64,000 nucleotides of DNA, taken from positions 14,796,919 through 14,860,918 of the forward strand of contig OY744610.1 of NCBI GenBank assembly GCA_963556255.1. The letters are read 5' to 3'. Below are positions 25,515-37,600 of the stretch, one piece after another. This stretch comes from Allolobophora icterica (Eukaryota > Annelida > Clitellata > Crassiclitellata > Lumbricidae). The position numbers and the translations under genes are program-made. The notes under the pieces are model-generated. The model made no database searches. It was not told the DNA's origin and saw only the letters and a program-made list of their open reading frames with translations. How positions within the stretch are numbered: the stretch's first letter is position 1; every line of letters begins with the position of its first letter.

Positions 25515-26111
25515 TCATCATCACTATCACCTTAATTAGTTGCTGTCATCATCATAATTATAATCATTACCATCATCACACCTGTCATAATTCTTTTAAA
25601 TTTCTATTGATCAAGTACGAAAATTTGATGGACAATTCTCGCATGTTCGGACTTTTACTGTGTTCGAGTCTACGTTCGTGGGTTTTTCCTTTTTTTCCAT
25701 GTCGTGCGTTTTTGAACGATATCTTGTCGTATCTATCCGAACATAACAGAAAATACCCGACTGCCTTTTGAAATCGGTCGACCTGTAGCTGGTTGACTAG
25801 AGGACATAGAGAGTCTAGTTTAGGCGTACAGTTAGTTCAAGAAACTATAAACTGCTTAAGATTACTGAAGTTAGTTATTATAGACCTAGTAGCCTTTATA
25901 CAGTTTAAAGCGTCTTAGTCTCTCAATTTCACCGTTAAACTGAAAAAAAGTAACTTTACAGCTTTCGACATACGAAAGCACCAAAGGGATCACGATTTCG
26001 CTGAACTTCAAATCAGGTTAATACGATTGTTGTGTTTTTACACAGAATCCCGTCATTACATCATATGCGGGTAATAATTGTGTGAGGTAGACGCAAAAAA
26101 AGTAAGTAAAA
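25515..26111. other. No recognisable gene
   Basis: CAT/ATC simple repeats to about 25590, then sequence with no motif. Confidence 0.45.
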
Positions 26112-26262
26112 TATTTCAGACTCGTCAAGTCGAGGAAACAACGAGGACATCGACTTGTCTAAACATTTGATCGACTCGACTTGCAAATCGATCAAGTCGA
26201 AGATTTTTCGACCAACTCGACTTGGCCGAGTTTCGACTAACATGATCGACTGACTTGATCGA
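26112..26262. repeat. Cluster of TCGACT / AGTCGA / GATCGA motifs
   Basis: About 150 bp with many copies of the short motif CGACTTG, its inverse CAAGTCG, and GATCGA, on both strands and without fixed spacing. It could be a degraded palindromic element or a cluster of protein-binding sites. I cannot tell which. Confidence 0.5.
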
Positions 26263-26794
26263 TCGCAGAGTATAGCTGCCATTGACGGCATGCGTAGGTA
26301 GTTGTGAGAAGATACATGTAAGCCAAATAGGTGCGAGACGAGCCGACATTAATTAACCCGGTTTTAGACGTCGTAAACGCTCTTAGGCTTAGGGACTCCC
26401 AGGCCGGAGCGCGACTCAAGGGCTACTGGGGAAGTAGCAAGACGGCAATGGAGATTGTGTGTCATGACGATCGCTAGGGCTCCTAGAGCCGACAGCACAA
26501 AAGAAACGCTCTTTAGCTCCCGGGATCGATCGTAAAAAGCCAGCCTTCTTCATGCAGTTACTTAGGCTAAAACAACACGTACCATATACCATCAAGCGTA
26601 CAAAATTCGCAGCACCGATCAATAAGACCAATCTGCGCCAATTTAGCGGCAGGAAACTCAAATGTGTTAGAAATTATTGGGCAAATTCTGCATTTAGGCA
26701 AAATAATCCAATGGCCGAGATAACGAGCAAGGACCGACTTGGTCGGTGACATGCACAGAACTTCACTGTTATTGGCTTGAATATTTATACAGGG

Positions 26795-26965
26795 GCCTAT
26801 ACAATACAATGCAACTAAACATTTATAGCGCGCTTCAACAAGACAAGTCTTGCAGAGAAGCGCGTTGCTTCCTAGTACAATATGAATAGGTGAGTTTTTA
26901 ATTTAATTGTGCAACAGATGTGCATTGACGGACTCTAGTTGGAAGACTGTTCCATTCTGTATGTA
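26795..26965 (-). mobile_element. LINE 3' end fragment
   Basis: On the minus strand, WNSLPTRVRQ (the conserved end of LINE ORF2) is followed by a GCGCTTC...GAAGCGCGCTATAAATG block and ATTGT repeats at the left edge (26800-26815). Confidence 0.7.
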
Positions 26966-27056
26966 ATACATGCATAGTTGCATACATACATTTGCTTATA
27001 TATAGCCTACGACTCAAGTACCCGTTTTAACGTCTGGAATATATATCATATATTAT

Positions 27057-27245
27057 ATCAATCAATCAATCAATCAATATTTTTTTATTGCAACCAAACA
27101 GTAAAATTACATAGGTATAACAATTTAGAAACAGTTATTATTGCTAGATTAAATAAGGTGAGACAGAACAGTCGGTGATGGAAGCAATGGGTGGCCCCAA
27201 AGGGATAATTATCCCGCTAGGCGGGGACACCCGACAGGTCATGTA
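27057..27245 (-). mobile_element. LINE 3' end with (TTGA)n tail, second copy
   Basis: On the minus strand, GCGGGATAATTATCCCTTTGG is followed by a TTGCAATAAAAAAATATTGA segment and TTGA repeats. It matches the copy at 12.76-12.93 kb in order of blocks. Confidence 0.65.
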
Positions 27246-28400
27246 ACATAGTTCAGTGTATGGCATATAAGTAACCCTTCCCGACGTGATTAGAAAAAAG
27301 ATAAAGAATAGTCTGGGCATTAAACGGGATGGGGGCTCTGAGAGGTAGAAAGAAATGGAACATATATATGTACATATATACCAAATGTGAAGTGGGAAAT
27401 AAGCGCATCCCATAGTGTTTTACTTTTGCTTTACCTAAGTGTACAGACATCATTGTAGGGAAAGAGCGTAGGACATACATTTCCTCCAAACAGCACACTG
27501 TTTTAATAACACAATCAAGGGCGTGCTATTAAAAAGGCGAACAATAGGTTTTATGTCTGTTTTTATTGATAGTTTCTAAGTTATCACTAACATATTTAGA
27601 GACAATAACAGCAATGACAATGTCTGTTTTTCAAATGTTGGTCCAACTTTATTTGATTCTTATTCAACATTTTCTATGTGCGAACGTTCCTTTGGCTTTG
27701 AACGTTTAGTTGGTTCCGAGGTTTGTGCTTTAAGTCCATTCTTCTTCAAACTGCGAACTTTGTCGCCTTTTCGATTGTCGTCCTTGTAATCTCTTTTGAT
27801 CAGCGTTCTTTTAAACATTCGCCTTTCTCAGCCGCGCCCTTTTGAATGCGCCCTTTTGATGGTCTCCCTTGCGAAGTCGCCCTTATGATAGTAAATCATT
27901 ACATATGAGCACCAATACTGAGGACTTTGACCTCCTGATTACGCATATGCTGAGTACATAACTTTTTCATTCTATTTGATAAAGTGAAGATTTACGGCGC
28001 ATGTACCACCCCACTCTACCCGTAAATCTTCCCAATTTGCACTTTCCCGTCCACCATCACTCAAGTTCTCTAACGGCTCGATATACCACGTTGCACCTCG
28101 GCCTTGGAATGATCTCCCTCCTGAATTCTTAAAGCTTCCTCAGATAAATGAAACGACCAATCGTTAGTATGGATCATAATCTAATTTGCAGAGGATGGCT
28201 TTGCCAATTGCGTAGGTTGTGAAAAATAATGTTCCCAAATTTTTCTAGCTGGCGTACAGCATTATCAGTTAAGCAATAATAAATAAACTGTAAGCTTTTC
28301 ATGATTAACGAATTAAATCAACTACCTTTTGCCTGTTGCGTTTTTTTCACGAAACCACGTCACAGCCAAAAATACAAACATTGACACAATTCCAAAAGAT
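27246..28400. other. No gene; small LINE C-terminal relic
   Basis: Near 28095-28165 the plus strand reads APRPWNDLPPEFLKLPQ, which resembles the WNxLP end of LINE ORF2. Elsewhere I see nothing recognisable. Confidence 0.4.
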
Positions 28401-28407
28401 TCACATG

Positions 28408-28413
28408 TTTATT
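28408..28413 (-). terminator. Candidate poly(A) signal of Mab-21 gene B
   Basis: AATAAA on the minus strand about 460 bases after the stop codon. It is the first exact hexamer I noticed downstream, so the assignment is tentative. Confidence 0.4.
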
Positions 28414-28871
28414 TCAACTGTTTCAAGGCAATTCTGCATCTGTGTCTAACAGACAGATGACATAGTGAACACAATGCTTTACCAATTCAGTGCAGATATA
28501 AATGTTTGTAATAGCCAACAGGAAATTGTACGTTATTCTCGCCACATTTAGGGACGTTGAAACTCGCACAATAGTCTACAAGACGAGTTCTCAGCCTTTA
28601 ACAAATGGCTGCAGTCTATAAGCTTGGTTTTAAACAGAACACAAGAAAGCTTTCACAGTGCGGAACATTTGAATTTTCAAGTGTGTAGATTTAGGCTAGA
28701 TCACTACAAAACTAATCATTAGAATAGTTCCGCTTTCAAAATTCATGATAGAATCGCAAATTTAGTATTTTCAGCAAGCTAATGAATGACGCTTAATGAC
28801 TGTACCTTTAAAATATAATTTATATTTTGTCACCAATGATAAGTTCCATGTACATCAACACCTTTCTCCAG

Positions 28872-31649
28872 TTACCGAAGTTTCTGTTCAAGAAAGCAAC
28901 GGATGATGTGCTCAAAAGGAAGACAGGCTTTGAGTTTCTTAAATTCGAACAATACTTCAGAGCGTGAATGATAACAATCGATCATACATCTTATTTTCAA
29001 ATACCTTGCCAGAAAATGTCTTCGAAGAAAGTAATGCCATCTCAAGTAACATTCCACAAGAAATCTTGAAAGACAAAACCTTTTAGAGTAAATGAGTCTT
29101 GCGAAATTGTACTGGAACGTCGACATTTCACTGACTTCTATTTTCTGTAAATCTTCATTTGAAGACGATAAATAGTAAACTAGTGTATGCAATCCAAGCA
29201 AACATTGGACATCGGTATCAAAATAGCAATCAAGCGGTGGCACCACCATAATACTTGCAAATGAAAATTCTTCCAATATCTGTTGTAGATCTGGTTCGTC
29301 GAGAATTCTTTCACACAAATCCAATACTTCGGGATATCTACGACACTTGTACAGATAAGCAGCACGGTAGCAGTCAACTGTATTGCAGTCAATGTCAAAG
29401 TCTTTGAAGATCGCATTGTAAAATAATATCATTTTTTCTAAGGAACAGTCTATTAGCAATTGAATAATATCGTCTTCACTGGGCGCTTTTAATTTATTCA
29501 TTGGATAAGTTCTTTCATAAACGCGTAAAACGCTCTCTCTTTTCTTTGATATTTGTGAAGATTTTCGATTTGTAATAGTAATCAAAATTGCATCCAACGG
29601 AAATGTTGGATTATGAAGGATGTTATTATGTCCATAAGCCCTAACTGTTCTTTCATTTGACGAAATTGTTAAATACTGAGCAAATACCTCTGGTGAAAGA
29701 CGCAGATCTAGAAAAAACAACCTCCTGGTGTAATGCAGAGAAGCGTCTTTAGTCTTCCTGAAAATCAAATAAAATGCAATTATCTTAGTAATATCTTCAA
29801 TATACAACAAACAGCCTGCATTTAATGATTCTGAATCCTCATTCTCATTCTTTTCATTCATGATCACTCTTGAGCAAAGATCTGCAACAATTTGATATTC
29901 TGTTGTGGCAAAATGAAGAGCCGCCATGTAGGCCAAAGTCGCCCCGGCGATAGTGTTTGTTTTAGAATCCTCACATTCCAAAGCTTTCCGGAGAAGTACC
30001 TTTGACACTTCAGACACAACTTGAAATTCTTGATTATCATTTGATCCAGTCAGATTTTCCATAAGATCTTGAGCTCTTGTGAAATATAATTGACTTCCAT
30101 TAACACCAGTCCAGTTTAATGGTCTTGGTAAGTTGTGGTGCTTGGATCTGAAGAATTTTGGTTTATTTGAAACTTGTCTAATTACTTCAACAAACCATTG
30201 GCTGTCAAAGTGCATTTCTTTATGGTCTAATAAATGGGCAGCGTGCAATAAACGTAGCACTGATTCAATGAGCGAATAGCATGATTCAATCTCTGCGGCT
30301 GACTGTAACCCTAATAATTCATTCTCAAAAAATGAACCAAATCTCAAGCAATATTTGAAATAATCGCGAAATCCATATTCTAATACATGCTTAACCGTGT
30401 CATGTGCAAATTGAGCATCAATAGAGAACCTTAGCGAAACATAGTAGTCGATGGCTTTTGGTGTATCTGCCTTCATAGATTCACAGGTTTGCAACATATG
30501 CTCATAGACACAGCTTACGACGTCATGAGGACATTTAGCACCAAGTACGTCTAGAAAACTTGGCTTCATATAATGCACTATAAACCAAAGGCTCAGAGCG
30601 TCGGAATCGTAATAATAAATCAACCTTTTAGCAGTTTCATCAAAGATTTTCAAGTTAAAGTGTTTATGAAACAAATTTGCTTGAGGAATGAAATAATTTC
30701 GACACCTTTTCTCTTTTAGCCATTTCGAAAGTTTTAAAAATAATTTGCAGCATATTTTAATAAGAGACGTGGAATTCCACCATTCTGGAGATATCTCTTC
30801 ACAAGACCATAGCATCAACGTTTTAAAATGGTATGTACAGAGAACCTCGTCTTCCTTTGGACAGTCCTTTTCGATTAGTTCTCTCTTGGCAAAGAATCTG
30901 AGCATATGATAGATAATCTGCTGTATTGGAGTCCAGCTCTGAAGTAAAATGACTTCCGCAACTGAAAATGACAGCCTGCACTGGTGTGCATCATTTCTGC
31001 AAGCAGGATGTTTTGCAAATACAATATGGCAACCACTTTGCACTACCTCTTGGATTACGGTAGTCGTCGGCCATCCGAACTTTCTTCGTCGGTAAGTCCA
31101 GTCTCTTGCTTCGTTTGGCCACTGTGGGCACCATACGGATTCAACAAGATCAGCTGAAAGTAGATCTATGTCTAGCCTTCTTCTCGCCGGACCAACCGTG
31201 CACCATCCGTAATTTTTATCTGTTTCAATTTCATCCATTTCTTTTCTTATTGCAATTTTTGGGACGTGAGCCTGAATAAATTCAAATGTTTTGCGTTCCC
31301 AGTTATACCTCATTTGTCCCAAAAGGCGAAGTCGTACAAAAGCTGGATACTCAAGATATGGTTCAATCAGGAAACAGTCAATTGCATCAGCATTGTGACG
31401 GAAATCATATGGCAATACTGGCTTTTCATCTGTAAAGGCTAGTAATTTTGATTTCATCTTAAAGTAATCAAAGTCACCAATGCATGAATGTAACGGTTGA
31501 ATGAAGAACTCAGCACAGCTGCCACAGTAAATTGTATATTCGTTCAAAAGGATGGAAGCTTGCAAATGTATGAAATCGAAAGCGTTAGTGTTGGATTTTG
31601 GAAGTATTCGACAAGTACAGTCGATGAATTCAGACACACTGGCGTCCAT
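28872..31649 (-). CDS. Long Mab-21/cGAS-like domain protein B (intact, 925 aa)
   Basis: An uninterrupted single coding exon. The nucleotidyltransferase half has CGSC at residues 42-45 and IGDFDYF with Asp59 and Asp61 as candidate metal ligands. The Mab-21 core follows: WCPQWPNEARDW (173-184), FGWP, GCHIVFAKHP (206-215), LSFSVAEVILLQSW and TYHFKTLMLWSCEE (272-285). Typical Mab-21 proteins are about 360 residues. Here some 550-600 further residues look helical, with TPR-like stretches such as AAYLYKCRRYPEVLDLCERIL. ATG 31649 lies two bases after an acceptor AG, so a 5' UTR exon is likely at higher coordinates. It is clearly homologous to gene A, which lies about 19 kb away in the opposite orientation. 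Enzymatic activity and ligand cannot be read from sequence; a sensing role would be inference from the cGAS-like receptor family. Confidence 0.92.
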   Translation of the reverse strand: MDASVSEFIDCTCRILPKSNTNAFDFIHLQASILLNEYTIYCGSCAEFFIQPLHSCIGDFDYFKMKSKLLAFTDEKPVLPYDFRHNADAIDCFLIEPYLEYPAFVRLRLLGQMRYNWERKTFEFIQAHVPKIAIRKEMDEIETDKNYGWCTVGPARRRLDIDLLSADLVESVWCPQWPNEARDWTYRRRKFGWPTTTVIQEVVQSGCHIVFAKHPACRNDAHQCRLSFSVAEVILLQSWTPIQQIIYHMLRFFAKRELIEKDCPKEDEVLCTYHFKTLMLWSCEEISPEWWNSTSLIKICCKLFLKLSKWLKEKRCRNYFIPQANLFHKHFNLKIFDETAKRLIYYYDSDALSLWFIVHYMKPSFLDVLGAKCPHDVVSCVYEHMLQTCESMKADTPKAIDYYVSLRFSIDAQFAHDTVKHVLEYGFRDYFKYCLRFGSFFENELLGLQSAAEIESCYSLIESVLRLLHAAHLLDHKEMHFDSQWFVEVIRQVSNKPKFFRSKHHNLPRPLNWTGVNGSQLYFTRAQDLMENLTGSNDNQEFQVVSEVSKVLLRKALECEDSKTNTIAGATLAYMAALHFATTEYQIVADLCSRVIMNEKNENEDSESLNAGCLLYIEDITKIIAFYLIFRKTKDASLHYTRRLFFLDLRLSPEVFAQYLTISSNERTVRAYGHNNILHNPTFPLDAILITITNRKSSQISKKRESVLRVYERTYPMNKLKAPSEDDIIQLLIDCSLEKMILFYNAIFKDFDIDCNTVDCYRAAYLYKCRRYPEVLDLCERILDEPDLQQILEEFSFASIMVVPPLDCYFDTDVQCLLGLHTLVYYLSSSNEDLQKIEVSEMSTFQYNFARLIYSKRFCLSRFLVECYLRWHYFLRRHFLARYLKIRCMIDCYHSRSEVLFEFKKLKACLPFEHIIRCFLEQKLR

Positions 31650-31651
31650 TG

Positions 31652-31668
31652 CTGTAATCAGAAGATAA
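31652..31668 (-). promoter_or_regulatory. 3' splice site before Mab-21 gene B start codon
   Basis: On the minus strand TTATCTTCTGATTACAG ends in AG at 31653-31652, followed by CA and then ATG. This implies a separate non-coding first exon. Confidence 0.6.
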
Positions 31669-32553
31669 CAAACTAACCATCATCATTATGATCATCTATA
31701 TTTGTAGTCGTTCAAGTATCATTGTTATATTTCTATATTCATTGAGCGTCGCTAACTAATGGCGATGCGTAACTCTCCTTAGACAGTTACCGTCTCCATG
31801 TATGTGTGCATGCATGAAGATTGTCAAGTGTAGATGCAGCTATACTTATATAATTATGTGAATTTATGAAGTCTTTCTTAATGGTCTCATGCGGGAAAGT
31901 AAGACCAACCAACTAACTTTTATCCACGATTAACAGTTAACACGCAACAGTGACACTGAGTCGAATACTTGAACCGGCTGCACTCACAGACCGATCATTC
32001 AAAGGTTAAATGTATTTTAATGCATCCAGAAGTCCGGATACCTGTCGGACGGATTTTTACACGCGGACCGAAGAAGAAAACATACTATTCAAAGCGGACA
32101 GAAGATGCCTACCTGAAATTTGCCACGGCTTGAGCATTGTTATAGACAATGGGTGTTCCAACTTTTTCTCCTACATCCCTTTCCGTGTAGCAATTTTTGT
32201 TCGATTAACATTGTGAAAATTCAAGGAAGAATGCCATGCTCATATCAAATTTAATATAGGGCCTACATAGTTTCTTACTGTATCAAAGGTGGGGTGCGGT
32301 ACCACATAAATTTATTCAAAATGTCCTGGCATTGGGATCACCGTACTCTAGAAAATTAACGCTGTGACCGTAGCGAATCGAATCCACATTACCCTGGTCG
32401 CATCATTCACCAAGCAGGTTCATCTACGAACGACTCGTGTGAATGTAGGCCTATAAGCTTTCGTGTTCTTATTAACTATACCGTATATTTTCAAAATCAC
32501 GTGAAGTCAGCTGAAAACTAATTGTAAAAAACACAGCTAGCAAAATTTGCTAA
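31669..32553. other. No recognisable gene (5' side of Mab-21 gene B)
   Basis: Presumably holds the 5' exon and promoter of gene B, but no site can be fixed from sequence alone. Confidence 0.45.
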
Positions 32554-32724
32554 ATACGTTAAATTAGGCTGTATTTCGAATAAAAATACATTTAGAAATT
32601 CGGTTTTTGCAGTGTTTACTTTAAAATCTCCGTGCATTTAATGCACGGAGATTTTAAAGTAAACACTGCAAAAACCGAATTTCTAAATGTATTTTTATTC
32701 GAAATACAGCCTAATTTAACGTAT
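32554..32724. repeat. Perfect palindrome, 84 bp arms, 3 bp spacer
   Basis: Bases 32554-32637 are the exact reverse complement of 32641-32724, with TTA between them. I checked all 84 positions and found no mismatch. The arms start and end ATACGTTAAATTAGGC / GCCTAATTTAACGTAT. Flanks show no clear target duplication. It could be a young foldback MITE, a hairpin RNA source or an assembly/cloning foldback. Confidence 0.97.
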
Positions 32725-33649
32725 CAGCTTGCCACTTAGGGAAAGCCAGTGAGTTGAAGCGAAACTAATACTATCATCGTTATCATATCGATAATCATTA
32801 GCATTACCACCAACAAAAGCTTTATATGATCTGCCAACAGGTCTTGAAATTGAATTTGAATTGGTAATACACAACACCCGCCTCAAAAAACATTTTTTTA
32901 AATCTAAACAGTTTTGGCTCTTAAATAACAAAAGATTAGAAAAAGTATGTGAAATTCGGTTTCATGGAGAATGAAAATCATTTTCTAATATTTATGCGCG
33001 ATAAATAATAAAGTTGGAAATAGTAATTTGGACTTCTGGATTGACTATTAATTTTTAATTACAGAAAAACTCAGCTTTAGGGTTCAAATTTGTGCCCTTA
33101 TTGACCTTCTCGGATGTCATGTTACCATAGACTCAACCACTTCGATATTTTCAATTTCGAAAAATCGGAAGAGTGCAAGAACTAACGACTTCTTTCTCTA
33201 CGTTTGACCTCGCAAGACAAGATATTAGTAGGCCTACTTAATGTGCACTGTGTAATTCATCGTTTCTCTTGCACTGTCTCAGCTCGAAACCCACAAGATG
33301 GCCAGTTTAGGAACTGCAGCAACTGATAATTTAAGGAAGTTAGGTTTGATTCGCACACCCTTTACAGTTCGAGCTAGGCCTATATAGTTAAAATGTACAG
33401 GGAAACAAGTCAAAATTGCGTATGAAACTGTATCTAAACTGACCTTTTTGTTAATAATTTCAGATCCTCATATTACATAACCCTTGTTATATTACGGCTC
33501 TTGTATAGATGTGCTATACCTATAACCGAAATGAAATAAAAATATTCGTTATTTCTGCGCGCATTATGGCTCACGCAATTATTTTCCATCTAATTACCCA
33601 TGGGCTGAGTTCGGAACTTTCTTTTTCATATTCATAATGTAGGCCCTAC

Positions 33650-33652
<3 letters not shown>
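32725..33652. other. No recognisable gene
   Basis: AT-rich, with two TAGGCCTA palindromes (33229 and 33375). No motif seen. Confidence 0.45.

Positions 33653-33722
<70 letters not shown>
33653..33722. repeat. (AT)n microsatellite
   Basis: About 70 bp of uninterrupted AT dinucleotides. Confidence 0.98.
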
Positions 33723-33725
<3 letters not shown>

Positions 33726-33819
33726 TGTATATCTCATATTAGCTACTCATTTCTTGCTATGAAACATATATGCTATCTACTCTTTGTCGTCAGCTCTTCA
33801 TTTTTGGTGAGTAGTTAAC

Positions 33820-34062
<243 letters not shown>

Positions 34063-34605
34063 GATATAACAGTGAAACCTGACTGCAAATAAACTAATCA
34101 GAGATACTGTATTAAACACAATGCAAATTAGGTCGACATATTGCTATGATTTGTATGGTTGTCAACTGTCGTAGGAGTAGATTAGCAGGTTCTAAGAGCA
34201 AGCCTGCTATCTGTATTTGTACAAGTCCACCAACATTTATTATCTGCATGCAATAAAACGGACGGAAAATATGGCCGGGTAAACAAGAGTTCGTTCTAGT
34301 TATCCAGCTATGTAACTTCTACTGAAGGAGGCAGTTACCGTGAGAGGCTGTTGAGCTATGCAACATGTAGACTGTGTTTATAAAATGCTATAACCATGAG
34401 AGTTTGGATAGGGTTATAGTTATCTTGGTCAAACCTGAAATGATTGAGCTTATATAGCACATATTAGTTTGAGCAGCTTTGTGTTGCTGCAGAAAAAGTG
34501 TGAGTTTGTGTAGCTTGCGCCAGGTAAAGTAATTCTTATATCTCTATAATAGGAAACACTAAAAATAAAATTCTAATTTTGATTATATCTGAAACTCTGT
34601 TTTAG

Positions 34606-37600
34606 AATTCCTGCAATAACGCATATAACATCGAGTCGATGTTCTAAATGGCTTCTACTAAAGAATATTCCCCCTTCTCTTACATAAACTTCGAAGAGCA
34701 GATCCCTGTGACAAATCTTATCGGAAGAGGAGGCAATGGAAATGTCTACGGTCCTTGTCTTTGGAAGAATACGTTGTTCGCTTTCAAACAAATCGTAGTT
34801 AAGTGTTCCAGTGACTCAGAGGATCAAGGGACAACGGTAAGGAATGTGTATCAGGTGATTGAAAACGTGCAAGTGTGGAACACCCTTGATCATCGTAACC
34901 TGATGAAGGTCTTGTATGTTAGCATCGATTCACCTTCGTTATATATTGTGATGGAATACGCCAGTGGAGGAACCCTGACAAAGGCTCTACGATCGCAGTC
35001 ATCGCCTCTTCCTTACTCTCGTGTCATAGATTGGGCCGAACAGATAGCTAATGGAATGTTATACTTGCATGAAAGGTCCATTGTTCACGGGAATCTCAAA
35101 TCAGGCAACAGTAAGTACTAAATTGCTTTCATTTCCTCTTTTATAATATGTTCCTGATTACCTTGAGCATGCTCTGACTTTACGAGATCTAACTTTGAGC
35201 ATGCCCCGGTTCACAACTTTTTAAGTTTTTACTTAAATATCAAAATGTAAATGCTGTTACATGGCACACTTGTAAAGCTACTGAGAGAGGTACCAATAGA
35301 TGCAACGAACATTAGATGAAAAATAGTATTTCAAGTTGTGACAGTGGCAGCGCGTTGGGGTACAAGGGGGTGCGGTCGCACCGGGCGGCCGCTTGGGGGA
35401 CGGCACTTTGGCTACCTGGAATTTTTTTCGGCGAGTCATTGACTGATTCGTGCGGTATTGTATTTACGTAAGGGGTCATTGCATAATTACGTTACGCCGA
35501 AAATGACCGTTTTTGATCTACCCACTAGGATGGAGTGAAAAAAATAAAAATTCTAGAAAATGATCCTAATAGTGATGAACAGTTGCCGTTTGGTATAGTT
35601 AGTTACCGTGCAAAATATTTTTTTAAATTTCTTCCGGGAAGATGTGCCCCAATGAGTTATAAAATTTGAAAATTTTTGAAAAAATTTCAAATTTAGGAAA
35701 CTTTGGAAAAAAAAAATTCAACTGCTACATGTAGGCCTAGTAGTGTTTAGGCATTAATTATGACGTATTTAATGACCATGCAATAGAAAATTGGTAAAAT
35801 CTGCCTTCTAAGATGTTCCCCAAAGAGTTTTTAAATGTCGAATTTTTAAACTCGTTGAGGCACATCTTAGAAAGCAGATTTTATAAATTGTCTCTTGCAT
35901 GGTCATTAAATACGTCATAATTAAATGCCTAAACACTATTACAATTAGCGAGTGAAATTTTATAATTTTTTGAAATTTTCCTAAATTTAACAACCACTCA
36001 CCCTGTAACGCTTCGTAACGTTTCCCTAGATAGCGTTACGTAGGCCCTATGTTGTGAAAAATCATTTCAGATTTACTATGTGATGGCGTAATTATAATTC
36101 ATATTTTATATCGAATTTAATATTATTTGTGAATTAGAATTTGACAGTAGACCTAAAATATACACAACGTTTTATTTATATAAATGACAGCCACGTTTGA
36201 AATACAAATTATTTTGTTTTTTTAAGTTTTACGTCAAAGTTTTACACACTGAAATGTTTATGGACTAAATTGGAATTGCGTATTAATAATTGATCAATAT
36301 TAAGATGAACTAATTATTTGCTTAGTCTGAGCACTTCGATAATTATTAATACAAATATTGCTCAGTTTTTGTGGGACATCTTTAGATGTTTGAAATTCGT
36401 GTCCACTAAGTAAAATATACTTTAAAGTGGTTCTTCAAGATCAGGAATCCAAGGAGAATTACCACGTTGTTTCGACGGTAAAACTAAGAAAGGTCCAATT
36501 CGAACAGCGGTTTCCAGTTTACACAAACGGGAAAACAGATGGTTCCCTACGAGAGCCATACAGACAGTGAAGGGCCGAACCTTCACAATTTCAACTTTTA
36601 ATTTAACAAAAACCTGCCTCCCACCCTCCCTTCCATCCTAGCTCTGTTCCTCTGTCTCTTCTTCACCCCTCCCTCCTTCCAGCATTACACCCTCATTATG
36701 GCACATGATCTGACGGCAGGTTGAGGGGGACGAGGAGCAAAGACGAGGCGAAAACTCATTAGCCTAAACATAGATTAGTCACGTGCAATACAGGGCAATA
36801 CTGTATTCTTCTTAAATAGTCCTTGAGAATTTCTTCTAACAGTCCACACAACGTCATAAAACTGGAAAATGCTATATTGCTGGTAAATAGTCCTTCAAAA
36901 TTTCGTTGTCCCATGAATGAAGAAGTTCCCAAAACCGACGATTACGTTAAAATCGTGAACGCCGTTTCAACCCGTCAACCTGTCATTTATGACGCGAGAA
37001 TACTCAAGTCCCTCATAATCTCTGGTCTCGGGCTCATAATTTCACATTACATGAAAAACTAACAAACCTTTCTCTCCCGTATGGAATTTCAATGAAACTT
37101 TAATATCATAATTCAATGAACTGTAAATCTTCACTGTTCATGTGACAATCAAGGTATTTCTTACTTTTGAAATTTATTTAGATGAATTTAGGCCTAGTTT
37201 TAGAAATAATCATTGCGCTTAATTAATTATAATTGATAATGTGACATTGCCACTCCACTAGCAGTATGGAAACGCCGTGAGAGATAACATGGTGACGTTT
37301 GCTTTGCTTTTCCATTTTGAAAAATAAGTCGAGTAAGAAAATCACACGAACGCTACTAGCGGATCTGCATTCTGCAGCATTTACTACTGTGTTCTGTACT
37401 AGACAACCAATGGCTAAGGCTAAGGCTACTACTAACTACCATAGCACACAACAGAGACACTATTTAACTACACTACTAGACAGGCCTGCCGCCTTACGGA
37501 GAGGGAGAGGAAGCGGGGCGGCACACTGCTGTTTCGCACCACCTTTGGAAAATCCACGCGCCGCCACTGAGTAGTGATGGCCTGAATTTGTGCACATGCA

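Larger units (their letters stand above)
35342..37569. mobile_element. hAT-like element, 2.2 kb, in intron 1 of the pseudokinase gene
   Basis: The left end CAGTGGCAGCGCGT and the inverted right end CAGTGGCGGCGCGT match with one difference. Flanking 8 bp sites are AGTTGTGA (35334-35341) and AGTAGTGA (37570-37577), one mismatch, as expected for an old hAT insertion. No transposase is seen; most of the interior is a second, later repeat. Confidence 0.75.
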
